From Candidatus Goldiibacteriota bacterium (GTDB taxonomy: Bacteria; Oederibacteriota; PGYV01; DSYL01): DNA of 11,078 bases. Below are positions 1 through 6,635 of the stretch, one piece after another. Each line of letters starts with the position of its first letter. The stretch's first letter is position 1. The position numbers were made by a program, and so were the translations under genes. The DNA lies in contig JAOAAI010000196.1 of NCBI GenBank assembly GCA_026418955.1, forward strand, positions 1-11,078, read 5' to 3'. The notes under the pieces are model-generated. The model had not been told where the DNA came from and made no database searches. It saw only the letters and a list, made by a program, of their open reading frames with translations.

Positions 1-19
1 AGATGTGTATAAGAGACAG
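1..19 (+). other. Nextera/Tn5 mosaic-end adapter remnant (artefact)
   Basis: The first 19 bases read AGATGTGTATAAGAGACAG, the exact Tn5 mosaic-end sequence used in Nextera (tagmentation) libraries. It is library-derived and not genomic. It sits at the extreme edge, so the contig ends in an untrimmed read and genomic sequence begins at about base 20. It introduces a TAA at 10-12 in the frame of the following gene, which would otherwise look like a natural upstream stop. Confidence 0.97.
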
Positions 20-1059
20 TTACTAGCCTTCCTGGTTTATTGAAATCAAATGCAACAATCGGTACTTCAATACTTAACTTGAATAATACAATCGGAACTC
101 CGGATAATCAACTTCTTGCATTATATGGTTTAGGCCTTGACAGTATGAATATTGGTATTGGTCTTGGTTATTCAGCATCAAGTATGAGTATGGCAAATAA
201 AACAACCTATCAGGCAAAGGATGAAATTTCCGGTTCACAGTCAGAAATTGATCTTTTACTCGGAGCTTCTTTAAAAGGTGATATGGGAATTGATATTGGA
301 ATTTCAGTTGGTCTTCCATCAACAACAAACAAGGTTGTTGATCAGAGATGGGATTCTGCAACTCAGTCAAGCAAAGAAGATAATCAAGATTTAGTTGAAG
401 CATCTGGTATGGACCTCGGAATTGCAGCAAGAGCAGTTATGGGTGGTGATTTAATTGCAAATCTCGGATTTGGAATGCAGTCAGGTAAATTAACTGCAAA
501 TTTCAAAAAAGATGGAAATAATGATGGCGACTGGGATGATTCAGGAACAGATACAAAAATTGAAATATCAGGCGAAAGCTCAGGAATGAATGTTAACCTT
601 GGCGTGGCAAAATTAATAAAAGCAAATAATGTAAACGTTATAACTGGTTTAACTCTTGGCTATTCAAGCAGCACAAATAAAGGCGGGATAATTAAAGATA
701 AACTTAACTCAGCTAATGACAAGAAAGGTACAGAAGATACATCATCCGGTATTGACGTTGTTGTTAATGTTGCAGCTGAGGCCAAATTAAATGAAACCTG
801 GTCAGCAAGAGTAGGTGCTGAAAAAGGTATTTTTGGAACTTCCTCAACAACATCAAAAAATCTTGACAATTTAACTGAAACAAATTCTTCTTCTGACACA
901 ACGTCTGCACCTGTTATTTCAATGGGCGCCTCTTGTGTTGTTGGAAATTTAACAATTGACGGTGTTATTCAGCAGGCACTTTTATTTGATGGTCCGTATT
1001 TTATTGGAGGCTATCCAAATGGTATGGCGTCTCAGATTTCTGTAAAATATAACTGGTAA
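20..1059 (+). CDS. Outer-membrane beta-barrel protein, 5' truncated
   Basis: This is the C-terminal portion of a probable outer-membrane beta-barrel; I do not recognise the family. The frame is open leftward from the TTG at 40 through codons for TSLPGLL up to the adapter, so the TTG is not the real start and the signal peptide and N-terminus are missing. The roughly 346 visible residues show repeated amphipathic strands rich in Gly alternating with hydrophobics (for example LGLDSMNIGIGLGYSA and GMDLGIAARAVMGGDL) separated by polar Ser/Thr/Asn/Asp loops. The chain ends in ISVKYNW, with the terminal aromatic residue typical of barrels recognised by the BAM machinery. One loop (511-540) encodes DGNNDGDWDD, which resembles a calcium-binding DxNxDGD loop. 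A strong terminator follows, so it belongs to a different transcript from dnaA. The barrel assignment rests on strand pattern and C-terminus only; transport, adhesion or structural roles cannot be separated. Confidence 0.75.
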
Positions 1060-1066
1060 TTTTTTA

Positions 1067-1086
1067 AAAAGGTAATTTTACCTTTT
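1067..1086. repeat. Short inverted repeat after the barrel gene
   Basis: AAAAGGTAA (1067-1075) and TTACCTTTT (1078-1086) are perfect inverted arms separated by 2 bases. This gives a small A/T-rich hairpin 8 bases after the stop codon and just before the main terminator. No T-tract follows on the + strand, so it is not a convincing terminator by itself; it could stabilise the 3' end of the transcript. Confidence 0.4.
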
Positions 1087-1090
1087 AATA

Positions 1091-1128
1091 AAAACCCTGA
1101 ATGGTTTTAAAGCCATTCAGGGTTTTTT
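1091..1128 (+). terminator. Rho-independent terminator of the barrel gene
   Basis: Perfect 14-bp arms AAAACCCTGAATGG (1091-1104) and CCATTCAGGGTTTT (1113-1126) enclose an 8-base loop. The T-run begins within the right arm and continues to 1128. This is a textbook intrinsic terminator and the most G/C-rich spot of the intergenic region. It ends the transcript of the upstream barrel gene and insulates the dnaA promoter from read-through. The paired A-run at the left also gives some T-tract for the opposite direction, but no minus-strand gene is visible. Confidence 0.93.
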
Positions 1129-1152
1129 ACTTTTTTTATGTTTATTAAAATA

Positions 1153-1180
1153 TTGAATTTTGCATTTTTTATGTTATAAT
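1153..1180 (+). promoter_or_regulatory. Predicted dnaA promoter (extended -10)
   Basis: A perfect -10 hexamer TATAAT (1175-1180) is preceded by TG one base upstream (TGTTATAAT, 1172-1180), an extended -10 element. A -35-like TTGAAT (1153-1158) lies 16 bases upstream. A transcript would start near 1187, giving a leader of about 160 bases before the dnaA ATG. Two DnaA boxes lie just downstream of the predicted start, consistent with the autoregulation known for many dnaA promoters. The region is AT-rich, so chance -10 matches occur, but the TG extension and spacing raise confidence. Confidence 0.7.
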
Positions 1181-1207
1181 ATATTTTACAAAAAATTTAT
1201 AGTTGTA

Positions 1208-1227
1208 TGTGAATAATTTGTGGATAA
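1208..1227 (-). promoter_or_regulatory. Two tandem DnaA boxes upstream of dnaA
   Basis: TGTGAATAA (1208-1216) and TGTGGATAA (1219-1227) are, on the minus strand, TTATTCACA and TTATCCACA; both match the DnaA-box consensus TTATNCACA exactly. They are spaced 11 bp start to start, about one helical turn, so bound DnaA molecules would lie on the same face. They fall just after the predicted dnaA transcription start and could serve both autorepression and origin function. Confidence 0.85.
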
Positions 1228-1273
1228 GTTATGATAATTTGATTTTTTTCTAAAAAATTATGTTTTATTTATT

Positions 1274-1319
1274 AACTTTGTTTTGTGGATAACTTTATTA
1301 TATAAATGTGAACTTTGTT
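1274..1319 (+). repeat. Three AACTTTRTT direct repeats before dnaA
   Basis: AACTTTGTT (1274-1282), AACTTTATT (1291-1299) and AACTTTGTT (1311-1319) are near-identical 9-mers starting 17 and 20 bases apart. They flank and partly abut the perfect DnaA box at 1284-1292. Their function is unknown; repeated sites next to a DnaA box could bind a regulator or form part of the origin. The copies are seen directly; any role is inference. Confidence 0.45.
1284..1292 (-). promoter_or_regulatory. Third DnaA box upstream of dnaA
   Basis: TGTGGATAA is the reverse complement of the perfect box TTATCCACA and has the same orientation as the boxes at 1208 and 1219. It lies 59 bases before the dnaA ATG, inside the predicted leader, among the AACTTTRTT repeats. 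Confidence 0.85.
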
Positions 1320-1350
1320 AATAAATTTGTATGGAGGCGTCTTTATTTTT

Positions 1351-2703
1351 ATGACTTCTAATATATGGTATACTTTTATTTATAAAATAAAAAATGATTT
1401 TCCAAATATTTATATATGGCTTGAAAACGCAAATGGTTATTATGATAAAAATGACAATAAATTTATTATAGAAGTTCCTGATGCCTTTCATAAAAAAACC
1501 CTTGATGAAAAGTATAAATATGAACTTATTTCTATCCTCCGTGAAATTTTAAATAATGATGAATTTTCTCTTGTTATAAATGTAAAACCAGAGCCTTTAT
1601 TTCAGACAAAAAAAAATAATATTCCAAAAATTACAATAAAAGAAAAACAGATAACCCTACCCCTTGAGACAAAGATAAATTATATTCCAAATTTAAATAC
1701 TGCCTTTAAGTTTGATAATTTTATTGTTGGCAATAGTAATAAATTTACGCATGCCGCTTGTAAAGCAGTTGCAGAATCGCCAGGACAGACATACAATCCG
1801 CTTTTTATTTATGGTGGTGTTGGATTAGGAAAAACTCATCTTTTACACGCCATAGGTAATTTCGTTTATGAACATAATCCTTCTATGCGTATAATTATCA
1901 CAACAGCAGAAATGTTTTTATCTGAAGTAGTTAGGCATATAAACGAAAAAAGAATGGATGAGTTTAAAGAAAAATACAGAAACGTTGATCTTTTGTTAGT
2001 CGATGATATACAGTATTTAAAAGGCGAATCAACAACTGAAGAATTTTTTCATACTTTTAATGAATTGCATTTGCGTAACAAGCAGATTGTTGCAACTTCT
2101 GACTCTCCGCCTTCTGAACTTAAATTGGAAGAGAGATTGAAATCCCGTTTTTCATCCGGTATAATTGCTGACATACAACCACCTGATTTTGAATTAAGAG
2201 TAGCAATTTTGAAACAAAAAGCAAAGGAAATAAATAGAGTAATACCTGATAATATAATAGCATATATTGCTGAATATGTTGATACAAATGTCCGGGCCTT
2301 AGGAAGCACATTTAAAACTTTAATCTCTCTTTCTGATTTAAATAATGTTGAAATAAGTATGGAACTTGCAAAACAAGCCGTTAAAATGACAAATCCTGTA
2401 AAAGAATTTTCAAAAAAAATTAGTATTGATATGATACAGCAGGTAGTTGCAGAATATTTTAATATAAAAGTGCAGGATTTATCATCAAAAAAAAGACCGG
2501 AAAATATTGCCTTAGCAAGACAGTTTGCAATGTATATAACACGTTCATTAACTGATTATTCCCTGGTTCAAATAGGTCAATATTTTGGTGGTAAAGACCA
2601 TACAACAGTTATGCACGCTATTGATAAAATAGAAAAATTAATTGAAAAAAATGAAAATTATAAAGTTTTATTAAATGAATTAATAGCAAGAATACAGAAA
2701 TAA
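1351..2703 (+). CDS. dnaA: Chromosomal replication initiator protein DnaA
   Basis: AAA+ ATPase that binds DnaA boxes, melts oriC and recruits the replicative helicase. I chose ATG 1351 (450 aa) because an in-frame TTG at 1315 lacks a ribosome site and because the protein then begins MTSNIWYTFI, matching the usual domain I start. GGAGG at 1333-1337 is 13 bases upstream, a rather long spacing. Domain I spans about 1-80 and is followed by a short linker. Domain III has Walker A GGVGLGKT (155-162), Walker B LLLVDD (214-219), sensor 1 VATSD (247-251), a box VII arginine finger in LKSRF (R266) and sensor 2 Arg in NVRALG (R314). Domain IV carries the signature GGKDHTTVMHAIDKI (412-426), which contacts DnaA boxes. 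Length is normal and no key residue is missing. It is flanked on both sides by DnaA-box regions. Confidence 0.98.
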   Translation: MTSNIWYTFIYKIKNDFPNIYIWLENANGYYDKNDNKFIIEVPDAFHKKTLDEKYKYELISILREILNNDEFSLVINVKPEPLFQTKKNNIPKITIKEKQITLPLETKINYIPNLNTAFKFDNFIVGNSNKFTHAACKAVAESPGQTYNPLFIYGGVGLGKTHLLHAIGNFVYEHNPSMRIIITTAEMFLSEVVRHINEKRMDEFKEKYRNVDLLLVDDIQYLKGESTTEEFFHTFNELHLRNKQIVATSDSPPSELKLEERLKSRFSSGIIADIQPPDFELRVAILKQKAKEINRVIPDNIIAYIAEYVDTNVRALGSTFKTLISLSDLNNVEISMELAKQAVKMTNPVKEFSKKISIDMIQQVVAEYFNIKVQDLSSKKRPENIALARQFAMYITRSLTDYSLVQIGQYFGGKDHTTVMHAIDKIEKLIEKNENYKVLLNELIARIQK

Positions 2704-2729
2704 ATTTAATTTTTGTTCTTTGAAAATTT

Positions 2730-2769
2730 TTAACATATTTATGATGATAATATGTATAAAATATGTTAA
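2730..2769. repeat. 11-bp inverted repeat after dnaA
   Basis: TTAACATATTT (2730-2740) and AAATATGTTAA (2759-2769) are perfect inverted arms separated by 18 bases, beginning 27 bases after the dnaA stop. The arms are A/T-rich and no T-run follows, so a terminator is unlikely. A dyad protein-binding site or an origin cruciform element are alternatives. Confidence 0.5.
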
Positions 2770-2792
2770 TAAATTTTAATTTTAAATATTTA

Positions 2793-2801
2793 TGTGGATA
2801 A
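2793..2801 (-). promoter_or_regulatory. DnaA box in dnaA-dnaN region
   Basis: TGTGGATAA is a perfect consensus box on the minus strand. It faces the box at 2831-2839 across 29 bases of pure A/T. Together they form an imperfect inverted repeat that extends beyond the boxes themselves (TGTGGATAAT against TGTGAATAAT on the other strand). Confidence 0.8.
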
Positions 2802-2830
2802 TTATTATAAAATATAATAAAATAATTATA

Positions 2831-2839
2831 TTATTCACA
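2831..2839 (+). promoter_or_regulatory. DnaA box in dnaA-dnaN region, convergent
   Basis: TTATTCACA matches TTATNCACA exactly on the + strand, opposite in orientation to every other perfect box in the window. It borders the A-rich run 2840-2890, the most likely unwinding region. Confidence 0.75.
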
Positions 2840-2902
2840 ATAAAAAAAATATAAAATATAAATAAAATAATTAAAAAAAATTTTATTAACAAAATTAACA
2901 AC

Positions 2903-2940
2903 ACAACATCAAATACATATTTTAATTTTTGAAATGTTGT
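2903..2940. repeat. Inverted repeat upstream of dnaN
   Basis: ACAACAT (2903-2909) pairs with ATGTTGT (2934-2940). With a 2-base bulge the stem continues through CAAA (2910-2913) and TTTG (2928-2931). It is a modest hairpin 55 bases before dnaN. It lacks a following T-tract and is G/C-poor, so its role (leader structure or protein site) is open. Confidence 0.35.
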
Positions 2941-2964
2941 TAAATATGTAATAATTTGTTTATA

Positions 2965-2973
2965 TGTGGAAAA
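2965..2973 (-). promoter_or_regulatory. Near-match DnaA box before dnaN
   Basis: TGTGGAAAA (TTTTCCACA on the minus strand) differs from the consensus at one base. It lies 22 bases before the dnaN ATG and just upstream of the ribosome site, so it could link dnaN operon expression to DnaA. A one-mismatch site in such AT-rich sequence is weaker evidence than the perfect boxes. Confidence 0.45.
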
Positions 2974-2995
2974 ATAAAATAATAGGAGGAAAATT

Positions 2996-4102
2996 ATGAA
3001 ATTTATAGCAAAAAAAAGCGAGATTTCAGAACCATTATCTATTTCGAGTTATTTCATTGCAACAGGTTCAACAATACCTGTATTATCAAACATTTTATTT
3101 GAAGTGAAAAAAGATATTGTAAACATTGTATCAACTGACCTTGATATAAGTGCTAAAATTAAATGTAAAGTGCAAAAAATTGAAGAAGAAGGTAAATTTG
3201 CATTAAATAAAAAAATAGTATCAACAATAAAAGAATTTCCAGATGCTGATATAGTTTTTCAAAGTGATAAAAACGATAATATAAAAGTAACCTGTTTAAA
3301 ATCTGAATATAAATTTATAAGTTTTCCAGCAGAGGAATTTACAACTCTACAGCCAGAAGATAAAAAACTTGAAACCATAAAATTACCACAACGCATTTTG
3401 CTTAATATTTTAAATTTAGTATCTTATGCTGCCTTAAAAGAAAGTTCAAAAAGAAATTTAAATGGAGTTTTTATAAAATTCGAAGGGAAAAATATAGAAG
3501 TTGTTGCAACAGATGCACACAGGCTTGCCTTTTATAAAACAGAAATAAAAGAAACAGTTAAAACAAAATTTGAATATATAATTCCTTTAAAAACAGTAAA
3601 TGAGCTTATTAAAATAATCAAAGATGATGAAGAAAAATTTATTGAAATCAACCTCTATGATAAAGTAATAGAATTTAAAACAGAGAATATAGAAATTATT
3701 TCGCGAATAATTGATGAAAATTATCCTAATTATAAACAGGTAATTCCAAAGGATTTTATTGCAAAAGCAATAATTAATAGGGAGGAAATGCTTTCTGCTG
3801 TAAAAAGAGTAATAACAATTACAAGCGAAAAATCAAAAGTCATCTCCCTTAAATTCGAAAAAAATAAATTATTTATAAGCACAGCTGTTCAGGATGAAGG
3901 TGAAGCGTTAGAAGAAATTGATATTAAATATGATGGTGATTCAATGGAAGTATCTTATAACGCTATATATTTAATAGATGTTTTAAAAACCGTAAAAGAC
4001 GATGAAATTGAAATAAACCTTGTAAGTTCTATGAATCCGGGTTTAATAAAAATTCCAGGGAGGGAAGAATTTATTTACATAATTATGCCAATAAGAAAAT
4101 AA
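2996..4102 (+). CDS. dnaN: DNA polymerase III subunit beta (sliding clamp)
   Basis: Ring-shaped dimeric clamp that tethers DNA polymerase III and other replication or repair factors to DNA. The ATG has a strong AGGAGG (2984-2989) 6 bases upstream. The 368 residues fit the usual length (about 366-380). The three-subdomain pattern is visible: an N-terminal STIPVLSNILFEV (25-37), the middle-domain signature VVATDAHRLAFYK (169-181), YPNYKQVIP (243-251) before the third domain, and the family C-terminus IIMPIRK, where MPxR normally lines the peptide-binding pocket. It is the first gene of a probable operon; gyrA begins 27 bases after its stop. recF, frequently the next gene, does not follow. Confidence 0.97.
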   Translation: MKFIAKKSEISEPLSISSYFIATGSTIPVLSNILFEVKKDIVNIVSTDLDISAKIKCKVQKIEEEGKFALNKKIVSTIKEFPDADIVFQSDKNDNIKVTCLKSEYKFISFPAEEFTTLQPEDKKLETIKLPQRILLNILNLVSYAALKESSKRNLNGVFIKFEGKNIEVVATDAHRLAFYKTEIKETVKTKFEYIIPLKTVNELIKIIKDDEEKFIEINLYDKVIEFKTENIEIISRIIDENYPNYKQVIPKDFIAKAIINREEMLSAVKRVITITSEKSKVISLKFEKNKLFISTAVQDEGEALEEIDIKYDGDSMEVSYNAIYLIDVLKTVKDDEIEINLVSSMNPGLIKIPGREEFIYIIMPIRK

Positions 4103-4129
4103 GAAATAGATATTTTATGGAGGATTATT

Positions 4130-6610
4130 TTGGATAAAGAAAATGAAAAAATAGAAGAACAAAAGAAGGACGCTGCACAGATTCTTCAGACCACAATTGA
4201 AGAAGAAATGAAGGTTTCATATCTTGATTACTCAATGAGTGTTATTGTAGGAAGGGCCCTGCCAGATATTAGGGATGGTTTAAAACCTGTTCAGAGAAGA
4301 ATTATTTATTCAATGTATGAAATGGGTTTACATTATGGAAAACCATACAGAAAATCTGCAAAAATTGTCGGTGAGGTAATGGGAAATTATCATCCGCACG
4401 GTGATATGGCAATCTATGACACTATGGTCAGAATGGCGCAGGATTTTTCTTTCAGGATGCCATTAATTGATGGTCAGGGGAATTTTGGTTCAATAGATGG
4501 CGATCCACCAGCTGCAATGCGTTATACAGAAGCTAGAATGGCAAAAATAACAGAAGAATTAATCGCGGATATTGATAAAGACACGGTTGACTTTGTTCCA
4601 AATTATGATGAATCAAGAAAAGAACCAGTAGTATTTCCTGTAAAATTTCCCCATCTTTTAATTAATGGGTCCTCTGGTATTGCTGTTGGTATGGCAACAA
4701 ATATACCACCTCATAACCTAGCAGAGGTTATAGATGCTGTTATATATATAATTGAAAATAAATCAGACAATGTAAAAATAGAAGAATTAATAAAAATTTT
4801 GCCAGGTCCTGATTTTCCAACTGGTGGATTTATCATAGGCAAAGACGGCATTAAAAAAGCATATACAGAAGGAAAAGGTTCAATTGTTATGCAGGCAAAG
4901 GCAAAAATAGAAGAAACCAAAAAAGGAAAACAGCAGATTGTGGTTACAGAGATTCCTTTTCTTGTTAATAAAGCCAATCTCTTAGAAAGTATTTCAACCC
5001 TGGTAAGATTAAAAAAAATAGAAGGAATTACAGATTTAAGAGATGAATCAGATAAAGATGGTATAAGAATAGTAATAGAGATAGGCAGAAGTGAAAATGC
5101 AGAAATAATATTAAATCAGTTATACAAGCATACAGCTCTAAGGTCGAATTTCGGAATTATATTTTTAGCTCTTGTAAATGGAAAACCAAGAATTCTTAAT
5201 ATAAAAGATATTTTACTGAATTTTATTGATTACAGAAAGGAAGTAATAATAAGACGAACAAAATTTGAACTGGATAAAGCAGAAAAACGAGCACATATTT
5301 TGGAAGGACTAAAAATAGCAGTAAAATACTTGGATAAAATAATAAAACTAATAAGGTCATCAGCAACTGTTGAAGCGGCAAAAGAAGGACTTATTAAAAA
5401 TTTTAAATTAACACCTATTCAAGCGCAGGCAATACTTGATATGCGCTTGCAGCAATTAACCGCCCTTGAAATTGAAAAAATAAACGAAGAATACAAAGAA
5501 TTGATTAAATTAATAGAAAAATTAAAATCTTTACTAGCGAGTGAACGGAAAATTTTTGATTTAATAGTAGAAGAATTAAAAGAAGTAAAACAAAAGTTCG
5601 GTGAACCGAGAAAAACACAGATAATTGCAAGAGAGAAAGAAGTTTCAATTGAGGATTTGATTAAAGAAGAAGATATGGTTGTAACAATAACGCATAAAGG
5701 TTTGATTAAAAGAACACCGGTTTCAATTTACAGGGCCCAGAGAAGAGGCGGCCGGGGAATAATTGCTTTGACAACAAAAGATGATGATTTTGTTGAAAAT
5801 ATGTTCGTATCTAATACGCACAACTATATTTTATTTTTTTCAAACACAGGAAGGTGTTATTGGTTAAAAGTTTATGAAATACCAGAAGAATCAAGACAGT
5901 CAAGAGGAAAGGCAATAACAAATTTAATAAAATTGTCAGAAGGAGAAAAAATTGCTGCTTATGCTTCTGTGGAAAAATTTAGCGAAGAACAGTATATAAT
6001 AATGGTGACTGAAAAAGGTCTTATTAAAAGAACTGCTCTTTCATTATTTTCAAAACCAAGAAGCTCAGGCATTGTTGCAATCAAACTTAATAAAGATGAT
6101 ACATTAATTGATGTAAAAATAACAGATAAAAAAGATGAGATATTTTTAGCTACAAAAGAAGGAATGGCTATAAGATTTGATTCAAAAGAGATAAGAGAAA
6201 TCGGCAGAACAGGAATGGGTGTGCGCGGGATAAAACTCGGAAAAGATGACAAAGTTGTTGGATGTGCAATTTTAAAAGCAGGAGAAAAAGAGCAGACCTT
6301 ACTTACTGTAACTGAAAATGGTTTTGGTAAGCGAACTAAGATAACCGAATACAGAAAACAGAGCCGGGGTGGAAAAGGACTAAAAAATATTAAAGTTACT
6401 CCCAAAATAGGTAAAATAATAGACATCAAACTAACAACAGATAAAGATGAATTAATGTTAATTACTACAAAAGGAACTCTAATAAGAACAAAGGTAACAG
6501 ACATAAAGGTTATAGGTAGAAACACCCAGGGAGTAAGGCTTATAAAACTTAAGGATGAAAATGAAAAGGTAAGCGCTGTTGCAAGAATTGTTGAAGATGA
6601 AGAAGAGTAA
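4130..6610 (+). CDS. gyrA: DNA gyrase subunit A
   Basis: Catalytic A subunit of gyrase, which cuts and reseals DNA to introduce negative supercoils with GyrB. The start is TTG with GGAGGA (4119-4124) 5 bases upstream; no nearby ATG fits. The breakage-reunion domain runs from about 25 to 505: [12 protein letters not shown] (51-62), HPHGD (88-92), and [13 protein letters not shown] with catalytic Tyr132. The C-terminal six-bladed pinwheel contains the GyrA box QRRGGRG (537-543), which distinguishes GyrA from ParC, and a related QSRGGKG (744-750) in a later blade. The chain ends in an acidic tail EDEEE. At 826 aa it is of normal length. In the quinolone-determining region the position of E. coli Ser83 is Met93, while the Asp87 equivalent (Asp97) is kept. 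It lies 27 bases after dnaN and 25 before the next gene. Confidence 0.97.
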   Translation: MDKENEKIEEQKKDAAQILQTTIEEEMKVSYLDYSMSVIVGRALPDIRDGLKPVQRRIIYSMYEMGLHYGKPYRKSAKIVGEVMGNYHPHGDMAIYDTMVRMAQDFSFRMPLIDGQGNFGSIDGDPPAAMRYTEARMAKITEELIADIDKDTVDFVPNYDESRKEPVVFPVKFPHLLINGSSGIAVGMATNIPPHNLAEVIDAVIYIIENKSDNVKIEELIKILPGPDFPTGGFIIGKDGIKKAYTEGKGSIVMQAKAKIEETKKGKQQIVVTEIPFLVNKANLLESISTLVRLKKIEGITDLRDESDKDGIRIVIEIGRSENAEIILNQLYKHTALRSNFGIIFLALVNGKPRILNIKDILLNFIDYRKEVIIRRTKFELDKAEKRAHILEGLKIAVKYLDKIIKLIRSSATVEAAKEGLIKNFKLTPIQAQAILDMRLQQLTALEIEKINEEYKELIKLIEKLKSLLASERKIFDLIVEELKEVKQKFGEPRKTQIIAREKEVSIEDLIKEEDMVVTITHKGLIKRTPVSIYRAQRRGGRGIIALTTKDDDFVENMFVSNTHNYILFFSNTGRCYWLKVYEIPEESRQSRGKAITNLIKLSEGEKIAAYASVEKFSEEQYIIMVTEKGLIKRTALSLFSKPRSSGIVAIKLNKDDTLIDVKITDKKDEIFLATKEGMAIRFDSKEIREIGRTGMGVRGIKLGKDDKVVGCAILKAGEKEQTLLTVTENGFGKRTKITEYRKQSRGGKGLKNIKVTPKIGKIIDIKLTTDKDELMLITTKGTLIRTKVTDIKVIGRNTQGVRLIKLKDENEKVSAVARIVEDEEE

Positions 6611-6635
6611 AAATTTTATGAAGGAGTAAAAACGG

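Larger units (their letters stand above)
1129..1350. other. oriC: Upstream half of candidate bipartite oriC / dnaA leader
   Basis: This 222-base gene-free stretch between the terminator and dnaA holds the extended -10 promoter, three perfect DnaA boxes in one orientation and three AACTTTRTT repeats. No RNA gene or open frame is visible in it. By analogy with bipartite origins such as that of Bacillus subtilis, where DnaA-box clusters flank dnaA, it is proposed as the upstream half of the origin. It could instead be only the autoregulatory region of dnaA. Confidence 0.55.
2704..2995. other. oriC: Candidate oriC with AT-rich unwinding region, dnaA-dnaN intergenic
   Basis: This 292-base gene-free region is nearly pure A/T, especially 2800-2890. 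It contains perfect DnaA boxes at 2793-2801 and 2831-2839, a one-mismatch box at 2965-2973 and two inverted repeats. In many bacteria the functional origin and duplex-unwinding element lie between dnaA and dnaN, and that is the proposed role here. Which A/T run melts first cannot be decided by eye. The final 12 bases hold the dnaN ribosome site. No small gene or RNA is visible. Confidence 0.7.

Noticed and set aside
40..42. TTG at 40 as start of the barrel gene
   Set aside because: The frame is open back to the adapter, there is no ribosome site, and no signal peptide follows; the gene is truncated by the contig edge.
1315..1350. In-frame TTG at 1315 as the dnaA start, adding 12 residues
   Set aside because: It has no ribosome site, and the GGAGG at 1333-1337 lies after it. 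ATG 1351 gives the usual DnaA N-terminus.
2730..2760. Promoter for dnaN: TTAACA (2730-2735) with TATAAA (2755-2760)
   Set aside because: The 19-base spacer is too long and chance matches are expected in nearly pure A/T sequence. A dnaN promoter probably exists in 2704-2980 but cannot be placed by eye.
2840..2890. DnaA-trio motif next to the box at 2831-2839
   Set aside because: The sequence is so A-rich that trinucleotide periodicity cannot be told from composition by eye.
5959..6525. 188-residue open frame on the minus strand inside gyrA
   Set aside because: It lies fully antisense to a well-conserved part of gyrA, has Ser/Ile/Leu-rich low-complexity translation and shows no recognisable domain. 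Other minus-strand frames, including those inside dnaA and the kinase-like gene, are rejected for the same reasons.
4130..6610. ParC (topoisomerase IV) instead of GyrA
   Set aside because: The perfect GyrA box QRRGGRG and full six-blade C-terminus, with a gyrB-type gene in the same operon, favour GyrA.
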